Source: Neckera pumila
Taxonomy: Eukaryota > Streptophyta > Bryopsida > Hypnales > Neckeraceae
DNA length: 64,000 bases
Assembly (NCBI GenBank): GCA_963969595.1
Contig: OZ018415.1
Location: 11,594,001 to 11,658,000, forward strand
Direction of reading: 5' to 3'
In this document: piece after piece, positions 46,125 through 58,039 of the stretch
Layout of the letters: each line of letters opens with the position of its first letter
Position numbering within the stretch: the stretch's first letter is position 1
Notes under the pieces: model-generated
The model's database searches: none
What the model was told of the DNA's origin: nothing
Seen by the model: only the letters and a program-made list of their open reading frames with translations
Program-made: the position numbers and the translations under genes

Positions 46125-48505
46125 GAAGAGAACTGAACTGAACTCTGCTGGAGAGAACTGAATGGAGTGTTAGTTTGTGCCTAGTTCCTGTTGATTATTA
46201 AATTCATTTGGTCAAATTTTCATATCTTCTTGTTGACAACTGAAAAGAGGTTCCAACGCACCAAGGAACGCAACATTTGGATTCCATAAGCAAAAGTTAT
46301 GAAGGATCAAATATTTTTTGGTAGAGCTTCTCAAATTGTAGGTACATATTGATTTTGGAGATGTAACTAAAGTGACCGCAATTTTGACTTGCAGGAATAT
46401 CTTTCAAAATTTGACTTTTTCAAAACTAAACTATCAAATTGATTATTTTGTGCAATCTTGATAACACACCAAACTTCAATTTCAAAAAAGAAAAATTCAT
46501 TTTTGGAAAATTATTTTGTGTGTTTTTCATTGTGTTACATAATAATTGATTGAAAAATATTGGTGATGAATTTTTTATATTATATTTTGCAAATATTTTA
46601 AAAACATCAATGTGCACATCTTGCTTTTATAGAAAAAAAAAAGATTACCAAGAAAAAATTTTACACTACAAAAATTCAATGTCAAGGGGTCACTAATCAA
46701 AATTTGAACAACAAATTTCACTAAATTATAATTAGGTTTTGGCAAACCAATTACACCATCATGCTCAAAGGTATAGAAGTAGTCATAATACAAGGGTCAA
46801 TTAGTAAAATATAATTACAATTTAGAAATACTACTTTGTATTTGATAAAATTTAGGAAGGAAACACCGAAACACCTTGACATTGAGTTCTCTGTAGTGTA
46901 AAATTTTTCCTAGGTAATGCTTTTTTTTTATACTAAAAGTGAGATGTGCACATCAAAGTTTATTAAAAATTTGCACAATAAAATGGAATTTATATTTTAT
47001 AAAATTAAAATTTGGTGTGTTGATCAAAATTGCATGAAAAAATCAGTTTAATTGGTTAGTTTTGAAAAATATAGGTTTGTAAAGGTCAAATTTTGAACAA
47101 TATTCTTGCAAATCAAAATTAGAGTTACCTTACTTTCCGGATGGCACTATATAGTGACCTACCAAAAAAATACATGATGGCAATTTGGACCATTCAGTCT
47201 TCTTGCATAATGTGAAATAGAATTCACATTTTTTGTTTTGCAGAATCAACAATGATATCTTATGCATTCCCAATCAAGCATACCAGATTTTATTTTCAAA
47301 AAACCAAAACTCTATTTTTGGTGAAATTTTTTAATTTCATTTTCATGGAGTTATATGATGATTCATTGGAAACATTGGTGAAGAATTTTTTTAATTCAAT
47401 TGTGGAGTTATGTAAGTAACCTCTATACGCATATCTTTCCTTCAACAAGCATCTCCAAAAAAAGTTCACATTTCCTTCTAGAAAGATTTCTATATGTGCA
47501 TGATTTTGCCCTCAATTTTGAAAAGAAGTATATCTTTATTGTAAGTATCTCTTTTTGCATTTTTCCTTCTTGCTATGACTAATTTGGTACATTTGAGCGT
47601 GAAGGTACAATTCCTTTGCAAAAAGACAATTATAACAAAGAAATATTTCTTTTCAAAATTGAGGATAAAATCACGTGTCTTTTTGGGATAAAATCATGTA
47701 CACCAAGTGATGATGGCAGTTTTGAGTCAGTGGATAAAATCATGTGTCTTTTTGGGATAAAATCATGTACACCGAGTGATGATGGCAGTTTTGAGTCAGT
47801 GGATAAAATCATGTGTCTTTTTGGGATAAAATCATGTACACCGAGTGATGATGGCGGTTTTGGGTCAGTGGAGAAAATCACATATCTATTTGGTAGGCCA
47901 CTGTACACCAAGTGATGATGGCGGTTTTAGGTCAATGGCACATTTTGGTGTGCTGTGCCCACCTTATACAAGTGTGGAAACTAAGTTTTGAAAACTGGCA
48001 AGCTTGTTGTGTTTTAGACGCTTTCACGTGTTCTGGATTGCCACTCTTATTCTGTTTTGATACTGTTGCATTTTGGAGTGGGCTCTCGAACAAACAAATG
48101 GAGACTCAAGATCGTTATCAGACATTCTGCCAAGTCTGACTATACTATCATTTCCCTCTTCTGAATACCCAACGAGGCAGTGACTTCGTTGCCTCGAACA
48201 CGGTCTTCGCACTATGGACTCTTATTTAATTCTGGTTTGTCAAGAGCGAAGAGTTCTTGGGTTGTCAACATGGTCAATTGAAATGGTTCCTTCTTTTTGC
48301 ATGATCTCTTGAAAGTAAGGCTGAAAGTGACAACTTGAACAACACCAGCATCAGAGAATTTGTATCATGAACAAACTTAATTTTCTACTGAACAATGTCC
48401 CCACATCTTCATAACCCACTGCACCGAATGGTGTGTTTGGTACACAAAGATGTCTTGACATACTCATATACACACTAACTAGAAAATTGTACTAAGCATG
48501 TGGTT
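46125..48505. repeat. Segmental duplication S1b with foldback element G (46365-47152)
   Basis: This is the sister of 17383-27165. Element G is present as a 0.79-kb palindrome; for example 'gattattttgtgcaatcttgataacacacca' pairs with 47020-47050. It lacks the CACTA element and MITE C3. The insertion points are uninterrupted here at 46435-46437 (CAA) and 46963-46966 (TTAA). It carries its own extra insertion of about 0.8 kb at 47150-47938. Confidence 0.82.
47153..47938. repeat. Insertion in S1b with four 69-bp tandem units
   Basis: Absent from S1a at 26615-26625. Its first 430 bp resemble a diverged G arm ('gtgaaattttttaatttc', 'gttatatgatgattcattgg'). From 47664, 'gataaaatcatgtgtctttt' to 'gagtcagtg' repeats every 69 bp, the fourth copy being diverged. 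69 is divisible by three, so one frame stays open (47616-47915), giving a 23-residue repeat with 'IKSCTPSDDGSF'. Without a known domain I treat this as a tandem repeat, not a gene. Confidence 0.7.
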
Positions 48506-49144
48506 AACAATCCTACAAGATGAACCTCTAGAGACGTGGAAAGATTCGACTTCCACACCTAAGGTATGCTGCACACCAAGATCCAAAAACGACGTCAAGT
48601 TCCAAAAGGTATAGTCACTGAATAGCTGATCGAGACACACTCAATAGCTTAAACCACGAGAAAGGATTTTCTCGAGACAACAACATGATCCAGTCCAGGT
48701 ATGCCAAGAAAGAACTAGATATCTATAATGCCAAATCATCCTACCACATCTCGAACATCCAGATATACACATTCAGTAGATCAAAGGGCTCACATTCACA
48801 TTCAGCAGAAAGGGTTATGGGCAAAAAATTCTTCTGATCAGTCAATGAGAAGGTCACAGGGTTGCCTTGCAACTCGGACTTGGCATTATGAGATCCTCGT
48901 AAGGCTCACATCCCAAATTTCATTCAATCACTGAGAAAAGGTGGCTGATGAAACGTGACTTCTGTGAGGTCCACCTAGACTTCACAAAGCGTAAACATCC
49001 ACTACTATATAGATAATAAACATAATCTCCTTGGAAGTGTCCAACGAACTAGTGAATCCCAGTGAACTTGATGCAGTTTAAGTTACATTCAAAAAAACTA
49101 ACTGCAATCCATAATTGGTGTTGTCTAAGATTTAGGAAACATAC
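48506..49144. other. No gene recognised
   Basis: Downstream side of the chaperonin-60 fragment. No further chaperonin exon (for example one encoding AGDGTT) could be found here. The frame at 48728-48934 is unrecognised. Confidence 0.4.
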
Positions 49145-50110
49145 CATATCATTTGTGGCATTTGCCAACGACTTCACTAATGAGGCCCCAACGTTCTTCA
49201 GCTTGTCCTTAAACTCAATACTCTTGGCCACTGTGACGCCATCTTTGATCACCTTGGAAAATTCATAGGATTGCTCTGACGACAGTGCGGCCCTGGATAT
49301 GAAATAAGAGGTGCTAGCAGTTACAATATAATTGCAAAATTGTTCAAAGTTTCAAGTACTAGATGAACTTTCAAACTACTGCAAACTCCCTCTTGAAAAA
49401 AATCATCAAAAACGCATTCATCAAACATTTAACATTGGAATGTTGTTTCGACCTGAGTTGGTAAAACGACGTCCAAATGCTGGTTTATTAATGTGATTTC
49501 AACAAAGGGTTTGCACTAGTGATTTCCCAGAGGTGAGACATCATAGTGTATCTCCCAATTTATACTCAGTTCATAAGCTTAAATGATATCCTTAGGCTTT
49601 GTCATATACTCCCTCCGTCCAAAAATGATAGACCACAATTTTTTTGAGAATTCTTTTGCCAATTTCATTGATCATATTGTGAAAAACATAATTAAGAAAG
49701 GTTCCAAATTTATATCATTAGAATCAATGAAGAACATTGCATGCGTTCATTGCACCCTAAATAAAAATAGCCACAAGGAAGTCTCTACATGACCTACTCA
49801 AACAACCTTAAAAAATGATGACATTCAAAGTGGACAGTTATTTCAGGACGGAGGGAGTATTTGAGACCCTATCTTCATCCTTAACGTCACAGCAAGCCCC
49901 TCATGTTGACTTTTCAGCGTGTATTCTCAAAACCGTGACGTTAAGGGTTAAGTTGGAAAAATGGAGAAACTCTTGCATACCTTTGGATCCATCGTTACTT
50001 GCACAGCATCTGCAAGCTGCTCCACACCTTGAAGCATAAGAGTACGAGCTTCCACGCCATACCTGATGTCCTTGGCAGATAATCTTCGAATCGGCTGCAA
50101 CCGATGTAGG
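49145..50110 (-). pseudogene. Mitochondrial chaperonin-60 (HSP60) fragment, two exons
   Basis: CPN60 folds proteins in the mitochondrial matrix. The upstream exon (about 50110-49981) reads '[20 protein letters not shown]' and then '[13 protein letters not shown]', followed by the donor GTATGC. The downstream exon (49292-49145), after 'catatccag', reads 'GRTVV', then in another frame '[20 protein letters not shown]' and '[20 protein letters not shown]'. It ends at a donor GTATGTTTCC. About 2 bp are lost near 49275, breaking the frame. MDPK replaces the highly conserved MGPK, and the GDGTT ATP-binding region is absent nearby. The rest of the roughly 575-residue protein is missing, so this looks like a gene fragment captured or left over. 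Confidence 0.78.
49609..49857. mobile_element. Stowaway MITE (Tc1/mariner), 249 bp, TSD TA
   Basis: Ends CTCCCTCCGTCC and GGACGGAGGGAG are exactly complementary. TA lies outside both (49607-49608 and 49858-49859). CTCCCTCCGT is the classical Stowaway terminus. It sits in the intron of the chaperonin-60 fragment. Confidence 0.93.
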
Positions 50111-50125
50111 TTCTGCAAACACTTC

Positions 50126-51219
50126 AATAACGCATGTTTGTTCTCAGTCCAGCAACAATGACTCCAGCAAAGACTAATTCTCTCGACAAAATACAGGTTT
50201 TCGTCACTTCCAGTACCACACCATACTCAGTGCACGGAAATAAGCTCAAAATTACACTATGAATCAACTCTTCTATGACATGTGTTGTATGACAGACTTA
50301 AACTATGCAAAATCCTCCATTCTTGCTTCATTTTCATATTTCTTATAAATCTTTATAACGAAAATACTTTGATTTCAAATTTTGGACTTCAAAACACAAA
50401 TTCCGTCTGGAGACAATGCCACATCCCACCAAAACGGTTCACTTAATGAACCCACTAAGAGAATGGTTGCGGCGAAATCTATCTTGGCTGAAAAAGCTTA
50501 CTTGCACAAGTGGTTGACATCCGCAAAACCAACAAGCTACCGCCGGTCACTGCAATGACTTCATAATTAGACTGAGAGTTTCACAGAGACAAACAAGAAA
50601 AGTACTGTAAGAAATCACATCGAAGGTCACCGTGAACTGAGGAGTGATCCAAGAAACAGGTAAAGAAGAAAAGATACATGCTCGAATTAGGCATGCTTGC
50701 ACAAGAGCATCCCAAGAACCATTAAACAAACAGGTGCATTAATGTCAATGTAAAGATTTGCAATACTACAGTAACGTCCAAAAAGAAGAAGAAAGCTGCT
50801 GCTCAACAAAAAAGATCACACTACAGAATTTTACAGCTGTTGCATGACAAACAATCGAATTTTTTTTACACATAAATCCTTCAAGCCCAAATTAACCAAG
50901 AATTCATGATTTTAAAAATAACCAATTTGATTGATCGTACCGTGAGAATATATGAGTCACAGAGGTCAAATTTTATATAACCAGAATAAGTACAGATCGT
51001 TGCTTGTGTTAGCCAAAATGAAATAAAAGTGGACAAAAGTCAATCCCCATCTGCTTCCTAATAAGAACAAGACATCAGAAACACAACTACAACACTTCCG
51101 TAACCGAAAAATCTAAAATAGAACTGTACCTTCGAACTGCTCCAAGCCCAAACAGATCATCTGCAGTTCTGCAACATGAGGCCAGCAAGCTCAGGAGTTC
51201 AAATATATTTGAAGATCAA
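50126..51219. other. No gene seen
   Basis: Intergenic DNA between the chaperonin fragment and the NFKBIL1-like gene. Its right part may be the 3' untranslated or flanking region of that gene. Frames at 50547-50729 and similar are not recognisable. Confidence 0.4.
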
Positions 51220-51548
51220 GTTGATCGCACGATGCTGTACTGTCGAGTGGTGGAGAGCCTGAGATAAATCATCCACTTCTTCCAGAATCCAATCATGATC
51301 TGAATCCTGTAATCAGGAACCACACTTCCTTGAAAACTTATCGGATTGCCACCACAGTATCTTCGTTCTCGGCAATTGTTGAACAAGTTGATCACACGCC
51401 GCTGTAGAGTTGATGGAGAGCCTGAGACAATTCATTCACTCGTTCCCGAACTCGTTCTAGATCAGAATCCCGTAATCTGGAACGATACTTCTGTAAGAAT
51501 TTATCCGGATGCCACCGCAGTATCTCCTTTCTCAGCAACTGTTTGTGT
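51220..51548. repeat. 167-bp tandem duplication over the NFKBIL1-like 3' coding end
   Basis: 51387-51548 encodes the last 48 residues and stop of the protein. 51220-51381 is a degenerate direct copy of it. Shared blocks include 'caagttgatc.cacg', 'gagagcctgaga.aa', 'gaatcc.gtaatc.gga', 'gaa..ttatc.ggattgccacc.cagtatct' and 'ctcggcaa'. The downstream copy no longer codes. Confidence 0.82.
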
Positions 51549-52726
51549 TCTGAAGGAGGAGCATCGTTCAATATAATTCTCGATAACTCTACCTCCTTGC
51601 CCTTCTCCACCGGAAAGGGAACATCAGAGTAGCCAAGAAATTGATTACCAGATTCGGAAAATTTCTTCCAGGAAATCTCATAACGCTTGTATCGATCCAC
51701 GCCCTTTTTTTGCAAAACGCGCTCCCTCCATGCTCTATCCTTGGCAATCTCCTCCTCAAGGATCCGCTTGGCCTCCCGATTTCGCTCCTCCTGTTCCCGT
51801 TTCCGTTTATCATTCAACTCTTTGAACAGTCCTCCTTCTAGTGGGTCTTTCGGTTTCCTCTTCTTGCTGGATCCCAAAAATACATCGTCGTCATCTTCAC
51901 CGTTGTACAGAAACTCCGACCAATCTTCTCTAAACCAGTCCTTTTTAGGTTGTGGCTCGCCCCAACTATGGCCCCACCAGCTTTCATCGTCACTCAACTC
52001 GTCCGCTAAACGAGTGCCCCAGTCTTGAGGCTCCATATACGTCCTTTTAGGCTTCTTGAAGCTCTCTTCCTTCTCCTTCCGCAGTCTCTCAAGTCGAGCC
52101 TCGACTGCAATCAACGGAGTGACCCCCTCGTAATTCCCGGCATGCATGTCTCCTCCTGCCTTTCTCAACATAGCAATGATGTCCGTAAAACCATATCGTG
52201 CTGCAATGTGCAATGGACTGTTCCCCTTCGCGTCTTGAGCTGCGATATCTGCACCTTCTGAGATAAAAAACTCCACCATCTCCGGTGAGCCAGCGTAGCA
52301 AGCATGGTGCAAAGGGGTTAAACCCTCCGCATCCATGCAGTTAATGTCAATATTACTCAACGCCTCCCTCAGAACATCACTTTGCCTCGATTTCCGACTG
52401 CTATACGAGTACTTCCTGCGCTTCTTCGTCAAATCGTCCTCCGATTCGTACGAGTAACTAAAATGGCCGCTCGTCGAAGGCTCATCGATCTCGGAGTCGT
52501 ACTCTGGATCTGAATCCGATGAACCAAGCTGTCGTTTCCTCTTGTCACGGTGCCGCTCATCATCAGTCGACCGCTTCTGACTCCTTTGTTTCCTCCTCTT
52601 TTTCAAAAAATACTTGCCGTTCTTCTCTAGAACACCCAGAACGCGCGGGAGGTGTCCCGTTGCTGCTGCCTGGAGCAGCTTCCTCTCCACCTTGATAGGA
52701 TCGTACCGAGAGCTCCTCATCGCCAC
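51392..52726 (-). CDS. NFKBIL1: NFKBIL1-like protein (ankyrin repeats + C-terminal J-like segment)
   Basis: This is the plant counterpart of I-kappa-B-like protein 1, a nuclear protein; in animals the family is tied to mRNA processing and inflammation, and in plants its role is not established. The 444-aa frame begins with basic, Lys/Arg-rich stretches (41-66 and 101-114), likely nuclear localisation signals, separated by an acidic Ser/Asp patch (69-99). Two ankyrin repeats follow at 131-208 ('GLTPLHHACYAG' and 'GNSPLHIAARYG'), with a third partial one ('GVTPLIA'). A long charged helix spans about 299-345. The C-terminus (about 385-444) carries an HPD motif at 406-408, as in J domains. Length and order match the family. 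The coding part is a single exon and shows no break. Tandem duplications border the gene on both sides. Confidence 0.93.
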   Translation of the reverse strand: MAMRSSRYDPIKVERKLLQAAATGHLPRVLGVLEKNGKYFLKKRRKQRSQKRSTDDERHRDKRKRQLGSSDSDPEYDSEIDEPSTSGHFSYSYESEDDLTKKRRKYSYSSRKSRQSDVLREALSNIDINCMDAEGLTPLHHACYAGSPEMVEFFISEGADIAAQDAKGNSPLHIAARYGFTDIIAMLRKAGGDMHAGNYEGVTPLIAVEARLERLRKEKEESFKKPKRTYMEPQDWGTRLADELSDDESWWGHSWGEPQPKKDWFREDWSEFLYNGEDDDDVFLGSSKKRKPKDPLEGGLFKELNDKRKREQEERNREAKRILEEEIAKDRAWRERVLQKKGVDRYKRYEISWKKFSESGNQFLGYSDVPFPVEKGKEVELSRIILNDAPPSEHKQLLRKEILRWHPDKFLQKYRSRLRDSDLERVRERVNELSQALHQLYSGV

Positions 52727-53250
52727 ACAACTCTAGATCCCCACAAAACCTTTGCCCCTAAACCTAATGCTCCAGAAATCGATCAATCTCAAACCTTTCT
52801 GACAATTTTTCTTTTGACGAAATTGATTTAAGAACTGCAACTCTAAAATTCCGTGCTCACACCAATCCTCACAGAAAATTCTTGCATCAACCCTGAGAAC
52901 AGCACTTGCAAATACTCTGCATCTAACCCTAATGCTCCGGAAGTAGATGAATTTCTCTCTCCTGTATACCTCTCTTCCAATTTGTCAAATTCTCGGCAAT
53001 AATTTAGGAATCGAAACTCTACGAATTATGTGCTTATACCAATCTTCACAGCAACTTTTTGGACAAGCCCTCAGAAAAACACCCGCACAAACCCTAATGT
53101 TCCAGAAATCAATCAATCTCTCATTTCATCCAACATTTCTTGCAGCGAAATTGTTGAAGGGATTTCAAACCTCCGAATTGTGAGAGTGGGCAGGACGTCA
53201 ACAACTCCGTAATGCGATCGTCCGTGCGCCTCATGAAAGCTCCAGAAATC
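52727..53250. repeat. 165-bp tandem repeats in the 5' region of the NFKBIL1-like gene
   Basis: About three units and a fragment start with 'CCCTAATG.TCC.GAA.T.GAT' at 52763, 52927, 53093 and (partly) 53240. Each continues with 'tttct..c', 'aattc.tgtgct.acaccaatc.tcacag' and 'ccct.agaa.a'. They begin within 40 bp of the start codon, so they form the leader and promoter region. Confidence 0.78.
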
Positions 53251-53409
53251 GATTAGAAAACTAAAGTTTTATATGTATGAGGTAGAGTCTTGGACCTTTG
53301 AAATGTGCCTTTTGCGTTTTGGGTCCGTTGGATGTACCTTTTACTTTTCACGTTCTGAAACTTCATCCATGTACTCTGCCACTGGCTCTCTCTGATATTT
53401 CCTACTCCG

Positions 53410-53607
53410 CATAACATTCAGTAGCAGTCACTGTGACTGCCTTCCCCGGACGGAATGATGTGGAATATACCACATCATTTCATCCGAGGGATGAAATGGT
53501 GTGGTATATTCCACACCAAATCAGTAACTACAAGGACACTTGGCGAAACTTGTCAGAACTCAGCAAGGTGCTTGAGTCAGTTACAAGGTCGCAGCTGCAC
53601 ATTGGGG
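53410..53607. mobile_element. Truncated B element (left end only), cut by piggyBac element P1
   Basis: It starts CATAACATTCAGTAGC and continues like B2 with 'gactgccttcc', the double palindrome (53447-53518, 'gatgtggaatataccacatc' and 'ggtgtggtatattccacacc') and the 'tacaaggacacttgg' block. It stops at the TTAA that opens P1, where B1 and B2 continue with an A/T-rich segment. P1 therefore probably inserted into it. Confidence 0.7.
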
Positions 53608-54105
53608 TTAACCCCTAAGCGTGTTGGCGTCCAATATGTGGACGATGCACAGAAAGAAAAAGGCACCACTCGCAGTCTGAGTTGTTTTTTCATCCGTCTT
53701 TTTTAGTGGATGCAGGTGGAACAGTGCTGCACTTGAAATAAGGAAGCCCATCCCGAAATACATTGACCGTATTTTTGGATAATTGGGAAAGGCGAGGGAT
53801 GTCTGGAAAAGCAGAAAATTTTGGGTGCCCACACATGAAAGCATTGATGTGATTGAAATTGAAATTCTTTTTTTCCTTGTTGGGCTGTATGCCCTGTCGA
53901 CAAAGTTGTCCGTATGCTGTCGTCACTGCTCGAGGAAAGTTCTAGTAACACCTATTAGAATATTGGACTATTACAGTAGTTGTATGACAAAAATGCGACG
54001 TGTCAATATGAAGTGTAGGTGGTAAGGCAAAGAAGCATCACATTTGTCACTTACTAGTAGGATTCCTTCCATTTCAGCCGCCAACTTCACAATATTGCCG
54101 GCTCA

Positions 54106-54248
54106 CACTAGTAAAAAACAGACTATAAATAACTTGTCCGCAATGACTGCAATAGTCACTTTGCAGTCATTTTGTAGTCATTGTGGACATAAAATGACCG
54201 CTACAGTCATTGTGGGCAAGTAATTTAGGACAGTGTTTTCTACTAGTG
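54106..54248. mobile_element. CACTA-type mini-element, 143 bp, TSD TCA
   Basis: Ends CACTAGTAAAAAACAG and 'gttttctactagtg' are complementary at the outer positions. TCA flanks both sides (54103-54105 and 54249-54251). Internal 'AGTCATTTTGTAGTCATTGTGGAC' repeats resemble CACTA subterminal repeats. It lies in the leader of P1. Confidence 0.85.
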
Positions 54249-54251
54249 TCA

Positions 54252-55685
54252 TTCTTGAATGCGTACACAAGGGAATTCATGAATTGCAATGCTAGTACTT
54301 AGTATGAACTTCTCTTCAGAAAAATGTGAGACCTACCTCTACAGTCTACAAACTGGGAATTCATTATTTTTTTGTGGCCTTCATATTGAATATTGCATCC
54401 TTGATGAGCTGCTTACAGTACAAAGTAACAAGTGGAAAATCTGTAGTAGGGATGACGTTCATATGCCTATGCACAGAATCCACCTCAGCATGTTCGCATT
54501 GATGCTAATAACTTTTGTAAGACGGTGGAAAAATTGAAGCCGCCAAATGCATTCAAGAATTACATTGCTCTCCTTGCACAACACTCTTCAACATCAAATA
54601 AAAAGGAATGAAGCTGATTGCAATAATCCATCACATTCACTTGTAGTAACTTCCCTTCTGAGTATCATACGCAAGGTATTTACTTTCATGTCCAAGGTGT
54701 TTTTAGTCATCAATGCAGTGTTCCGATCCTTTCAATTCGATTCATTCATTCTGTGTGAGTGGTGCTTGCTCTGTCTTCTTCTGTCGTAATCTTTGACTAC
54801 ATTTCTTTGCCTCATCCGCCTCTGAAGTAATGCAATACTAGTATGTGAACACGAGACATTTGCCGTTATTGTCTACCCCATCTGCAGACCTGCACAAGTG
54901 AAGACTGTAGGCTACTGAGAGACGAAGATACGGTGCAAGCTGCTGGAAAGGGTGATTGATAACAGAAAAAAGTCTTGGATAACGTCTTCGATATCTGGTA
55001 CGTCATCTGATCTAGACAGTTGTCCACCTACTGATCAAACTTTCTGAGACTTATGAATGCCATTGTCAAGTGCTATCATGGATAATGTATGCACGACCTA
55101 TCGATACTGCATGCAGTTCAACGTAATCTGTCATTAAGTGGAACTTACTATGTATGTGTTGACCATGCATGCCCGAAGTCGTGAACTCCTCTCATGTATT
55201 GACTAGCCCGGAATTGCTGCTATATGAAGCATGAGCTTCGCTTCTACTGTGTAGTCCTCTAGTGAACTCCAAGCGTCGACACTATCACAGACCCGTAAGA
55301 CTTTGAGATTCTGATCTTCGTTTGTGGGAGCCACATAGGCACAGACTCGCCAGATTCTTGGATTTCTAGACCAAAGGCACTTACTCCGGCACTCCGTTAA
55401 ATGAGGTGTGAAGAAGCGGGACACACCTAGAGGTTTACGCTTCCTTTTCAGACGTCACTGAGCTAGGATTTTAGGTTGGAGTGAGCGAGTACTAGAGGGA
55501 CATCCTTTGGGATTCAGTGAAGAAGTCAATCACGCCTTGCGATTTCTGTTGTGGCCGGACGCAAAAACGACTCCGTGTGTTTGTCGACTCTGTATTGCTG
55601 TTGCGTTGAATTAATTCTCTCGCTACCTGTTCGACACCATTGGAGTGCCCATTCCAGATTGATTACCAGAAGTATTGCAGCCACT
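54252..55685 (+). other. Leader region of piggyBac element P1; no separate gene
   Basis: The last 200 bp ('gagggacatcc', 'caatcacgccttgcgatttctgttgtggccgga') align with the sequence just before the P2 start codon (63300-63390). That marks a conserved promoter or 5' leader. The other open frames in this stretch look non-coding. Confidence 0.5.
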
Positions 55686-57581
55686 ATGACGCGCACCAGT
55701 AGTGTTTCCGTTGGCCGACCTCACTTACCATACCATACTCGCCAGTTCTGTCGATCGGTGGAGCAGAGCAAGAGTGGCACTTGCGCTGAGGAAGTCCAAG
55801 AGTCCTTGAAGAAGAAAAAGCAGACGATCGGCGAGCATAACTGCGACGATGAGAAAAAAAGGCAAGGAAAGTGCCCCCTTCGGATTGAAGACTCCTGTGC
55901 AGCATCAGTGCCGGCCACCTCGGACCTGCCGGGCACTGAAAATGTTGAATACAACATTTCCGAAGTTCAAGTGCCTTTTTCTGCCGCCCTAGCTGTCCTT
56001 CCTTGGCGAGGTTACCAGTGGAACATTGTCCCAGCTCCCATGCAAGACTTTCAGCAACGTTAATCATAACGCTTGGAGCAGGTCAATCCGAAGATGACAA
56101 CTTGCAATGGATCATGGGTCTCGTCATGCAATCGTACGTGAGTATCAACAGCGGGGAATTCATGTACGTAGTCGTGTTGACGATGGGAGGTCCACATTTC
56201 ATCTAGAGAGGTAGAACCGCTACTGCTCTTGAATCAGTACTGTGAAAACGACGCATTAATGTCCACAACGAATAACTCCACGGACGTCATCATTGGAGGT
56301 GCGGCATCTTTGCTGGACATAGATGACCTCATTTTACCATCGTCCACTGCTGGCGACTCCTGCTTCCAAATTGCGTCCACCACTGCTGATACAACTACAG
56401 ATGTCAAAGACAACGAGTCTTGGGAGTCTTGGTATGACTTTGCTGGTTGGTCGTCCTCTGCCGCTGCTGAGAAAGGGGCCAATGACAACGCAATACCGCT
56501 AGCATCACGCCGGAGTGTCGGAGGTAGTTGCATTGCACGTCGAAAGGATGTTTTGTCAACTTCCATATCGGCCAGACCTGGCACCACTGAAGCCACGTTG
56601 GATTGTTCGACCGGGACTCCATCAATTCGTAGCATCCTGCAATCTCATTTGGAAGTCAGCTGTCCTGCACCGCAGTCCAATATGGAAGCAATGGCAGTAA
56701 CGAAGGCGAAATTCGAAATGCCGTCCTTGTCTGTGGAGCAATCAAAGCCTGAAAGAGAGCACACGCTTCCTTCTCTTCGTAGACATGCCTCAAGGAGCAC
56801 CGCAGCAGACCTAGATGTCGTACCGTCCGTTTCGTTGCTTCCAGGAGATGCACGTTAGCACTTGGGAGCCAAGTCTGTGTTTCCTGCAGCCACATGTGGC
56901 AATACGCTCATGAGGCCCGCACTACTTGTGAGCCATGTGCCACCCACTGACTCCAATGTCACTGGCGGTCAACTTCTCCCGGCTATCGTCAGCGTCTACA
57001 TCGAAACGTATCAGCCTTGTTTCTGCTACTGCGCACCCGACTGCACTCCCGTACACTGAAGCCCATGTCAGGTATTCGTCAGCAGCTAGTGAATACGGAG
57101 GACAGTAGAAGCATGCCACCGACTCATATGGAAAAAACACAAGAGCAGCGTCCAGCAGCGCTGCTCATCCTTTAGAACCTTGCCCGACTGGGTCGCCCGC
57201 ACAGGTGTGACTCCGAATCGATGCCGTCCTCAACAGTCAGCTGCTGCGGCTCGTTTAGCATTTCAAGCGGCATTCTCCAACGCCACTTGGAGTACGCAGG
57301 ATTCAACCTACTCAGGAGAGAGCCCAATTTTCAGTGGGCCCAGTCACTACAAGAGAATGCAGCGTTTGCAATACTTTTTGCAATGGTTTTGCAATGCCCA
57401 CGAATTTTGTTTCAATGACTTTGCAATGGTTTTGTATGAAGTACTGCATTGTATTTGCAATGGTTTTGCCTTGCATGCAAGTTTGTATCATCGATTTTGC
57501 AATGCTTTAAATTATAGTATTGCACTATGTTTGCAATGGTTTTGCAATGGACTCATAATTTGGTGCTTTTAGTCTCAGTAG

Positions 57582-57920
57582 AATTTGGTGGCCATTTTGG
57601 CATAGTAAAAAAAACTTTTTTCAAAAATCTTTGAACTAGTAAAAGTTGGGAAATGAAATGAAATTTCACCACCAAAAAAACCGTTTGATATTACAAGTCT
57701 CCAATCAAAAGTTATGAACAAATTTCAGAGAGGGGTTGGAATGAACATTCTCTTTGACATTTTTAAACACCTCTTTAAATTTTGTCCATAACTTTTGATT
57801 GGAGACTTGAAATTTGAAATGGTTTTTTGGAGATGAAAGATTACTTTACTTCCCAACTTTTCTAAGTTCAAAGTTTTCCAAAAAAAAATTTCTTACTACC
57901 CCGAAATGACCTCTAAAGTC
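57582..57920. repeat. Palindromic core A, copy 6
   Basis: Arms run from 'ggccattttggcatagtaaa' to 'tttcttactaccccgaaatgacc'. The inner pair is 'agtctccaatcaaaagtta' and 'taacttttgattggagact'. It is nested in the 1.3-kb CACTA element. Confidence 0.75.
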
Positions 57921-58039
57921 TGCTAGTTTACAACTAATGGAAAACATAACTGAAATAAATCAAAACTGTGTCCCATAAAGATCACATGCAATTTTGGATG
58001 GTGTACTAGTCAGACCTTGCACCTCACACATGAGGTGCA

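Noticed and set aside
47616..47915. 99-residue open frame built of 23-residue repeats as a protein gene
   Set aside because: It is fully explained by the 69-bp tandem repeat, and the opposite strand is open too. No domain, promoter or splice signal supports it.
47664..47938. CRISPR-like array
   Set aside because: Repeats are directly adjacent with no unique spacers, in a plant genome.
53601..53611. 'GGGGTTAA' left of P1 as the 3' end of a further piggyBac element
   Set aside because: The preceding sequence aligns with B elements up to this point, so it is the insertion target, not another element end.
56229..56858. 209-residue open frame as an independent gene
   Set aside because: It lies between the N-terminal and catalytic parts of the P1 transposase, and reads as its low-complexity linker in one of the shifted frames.
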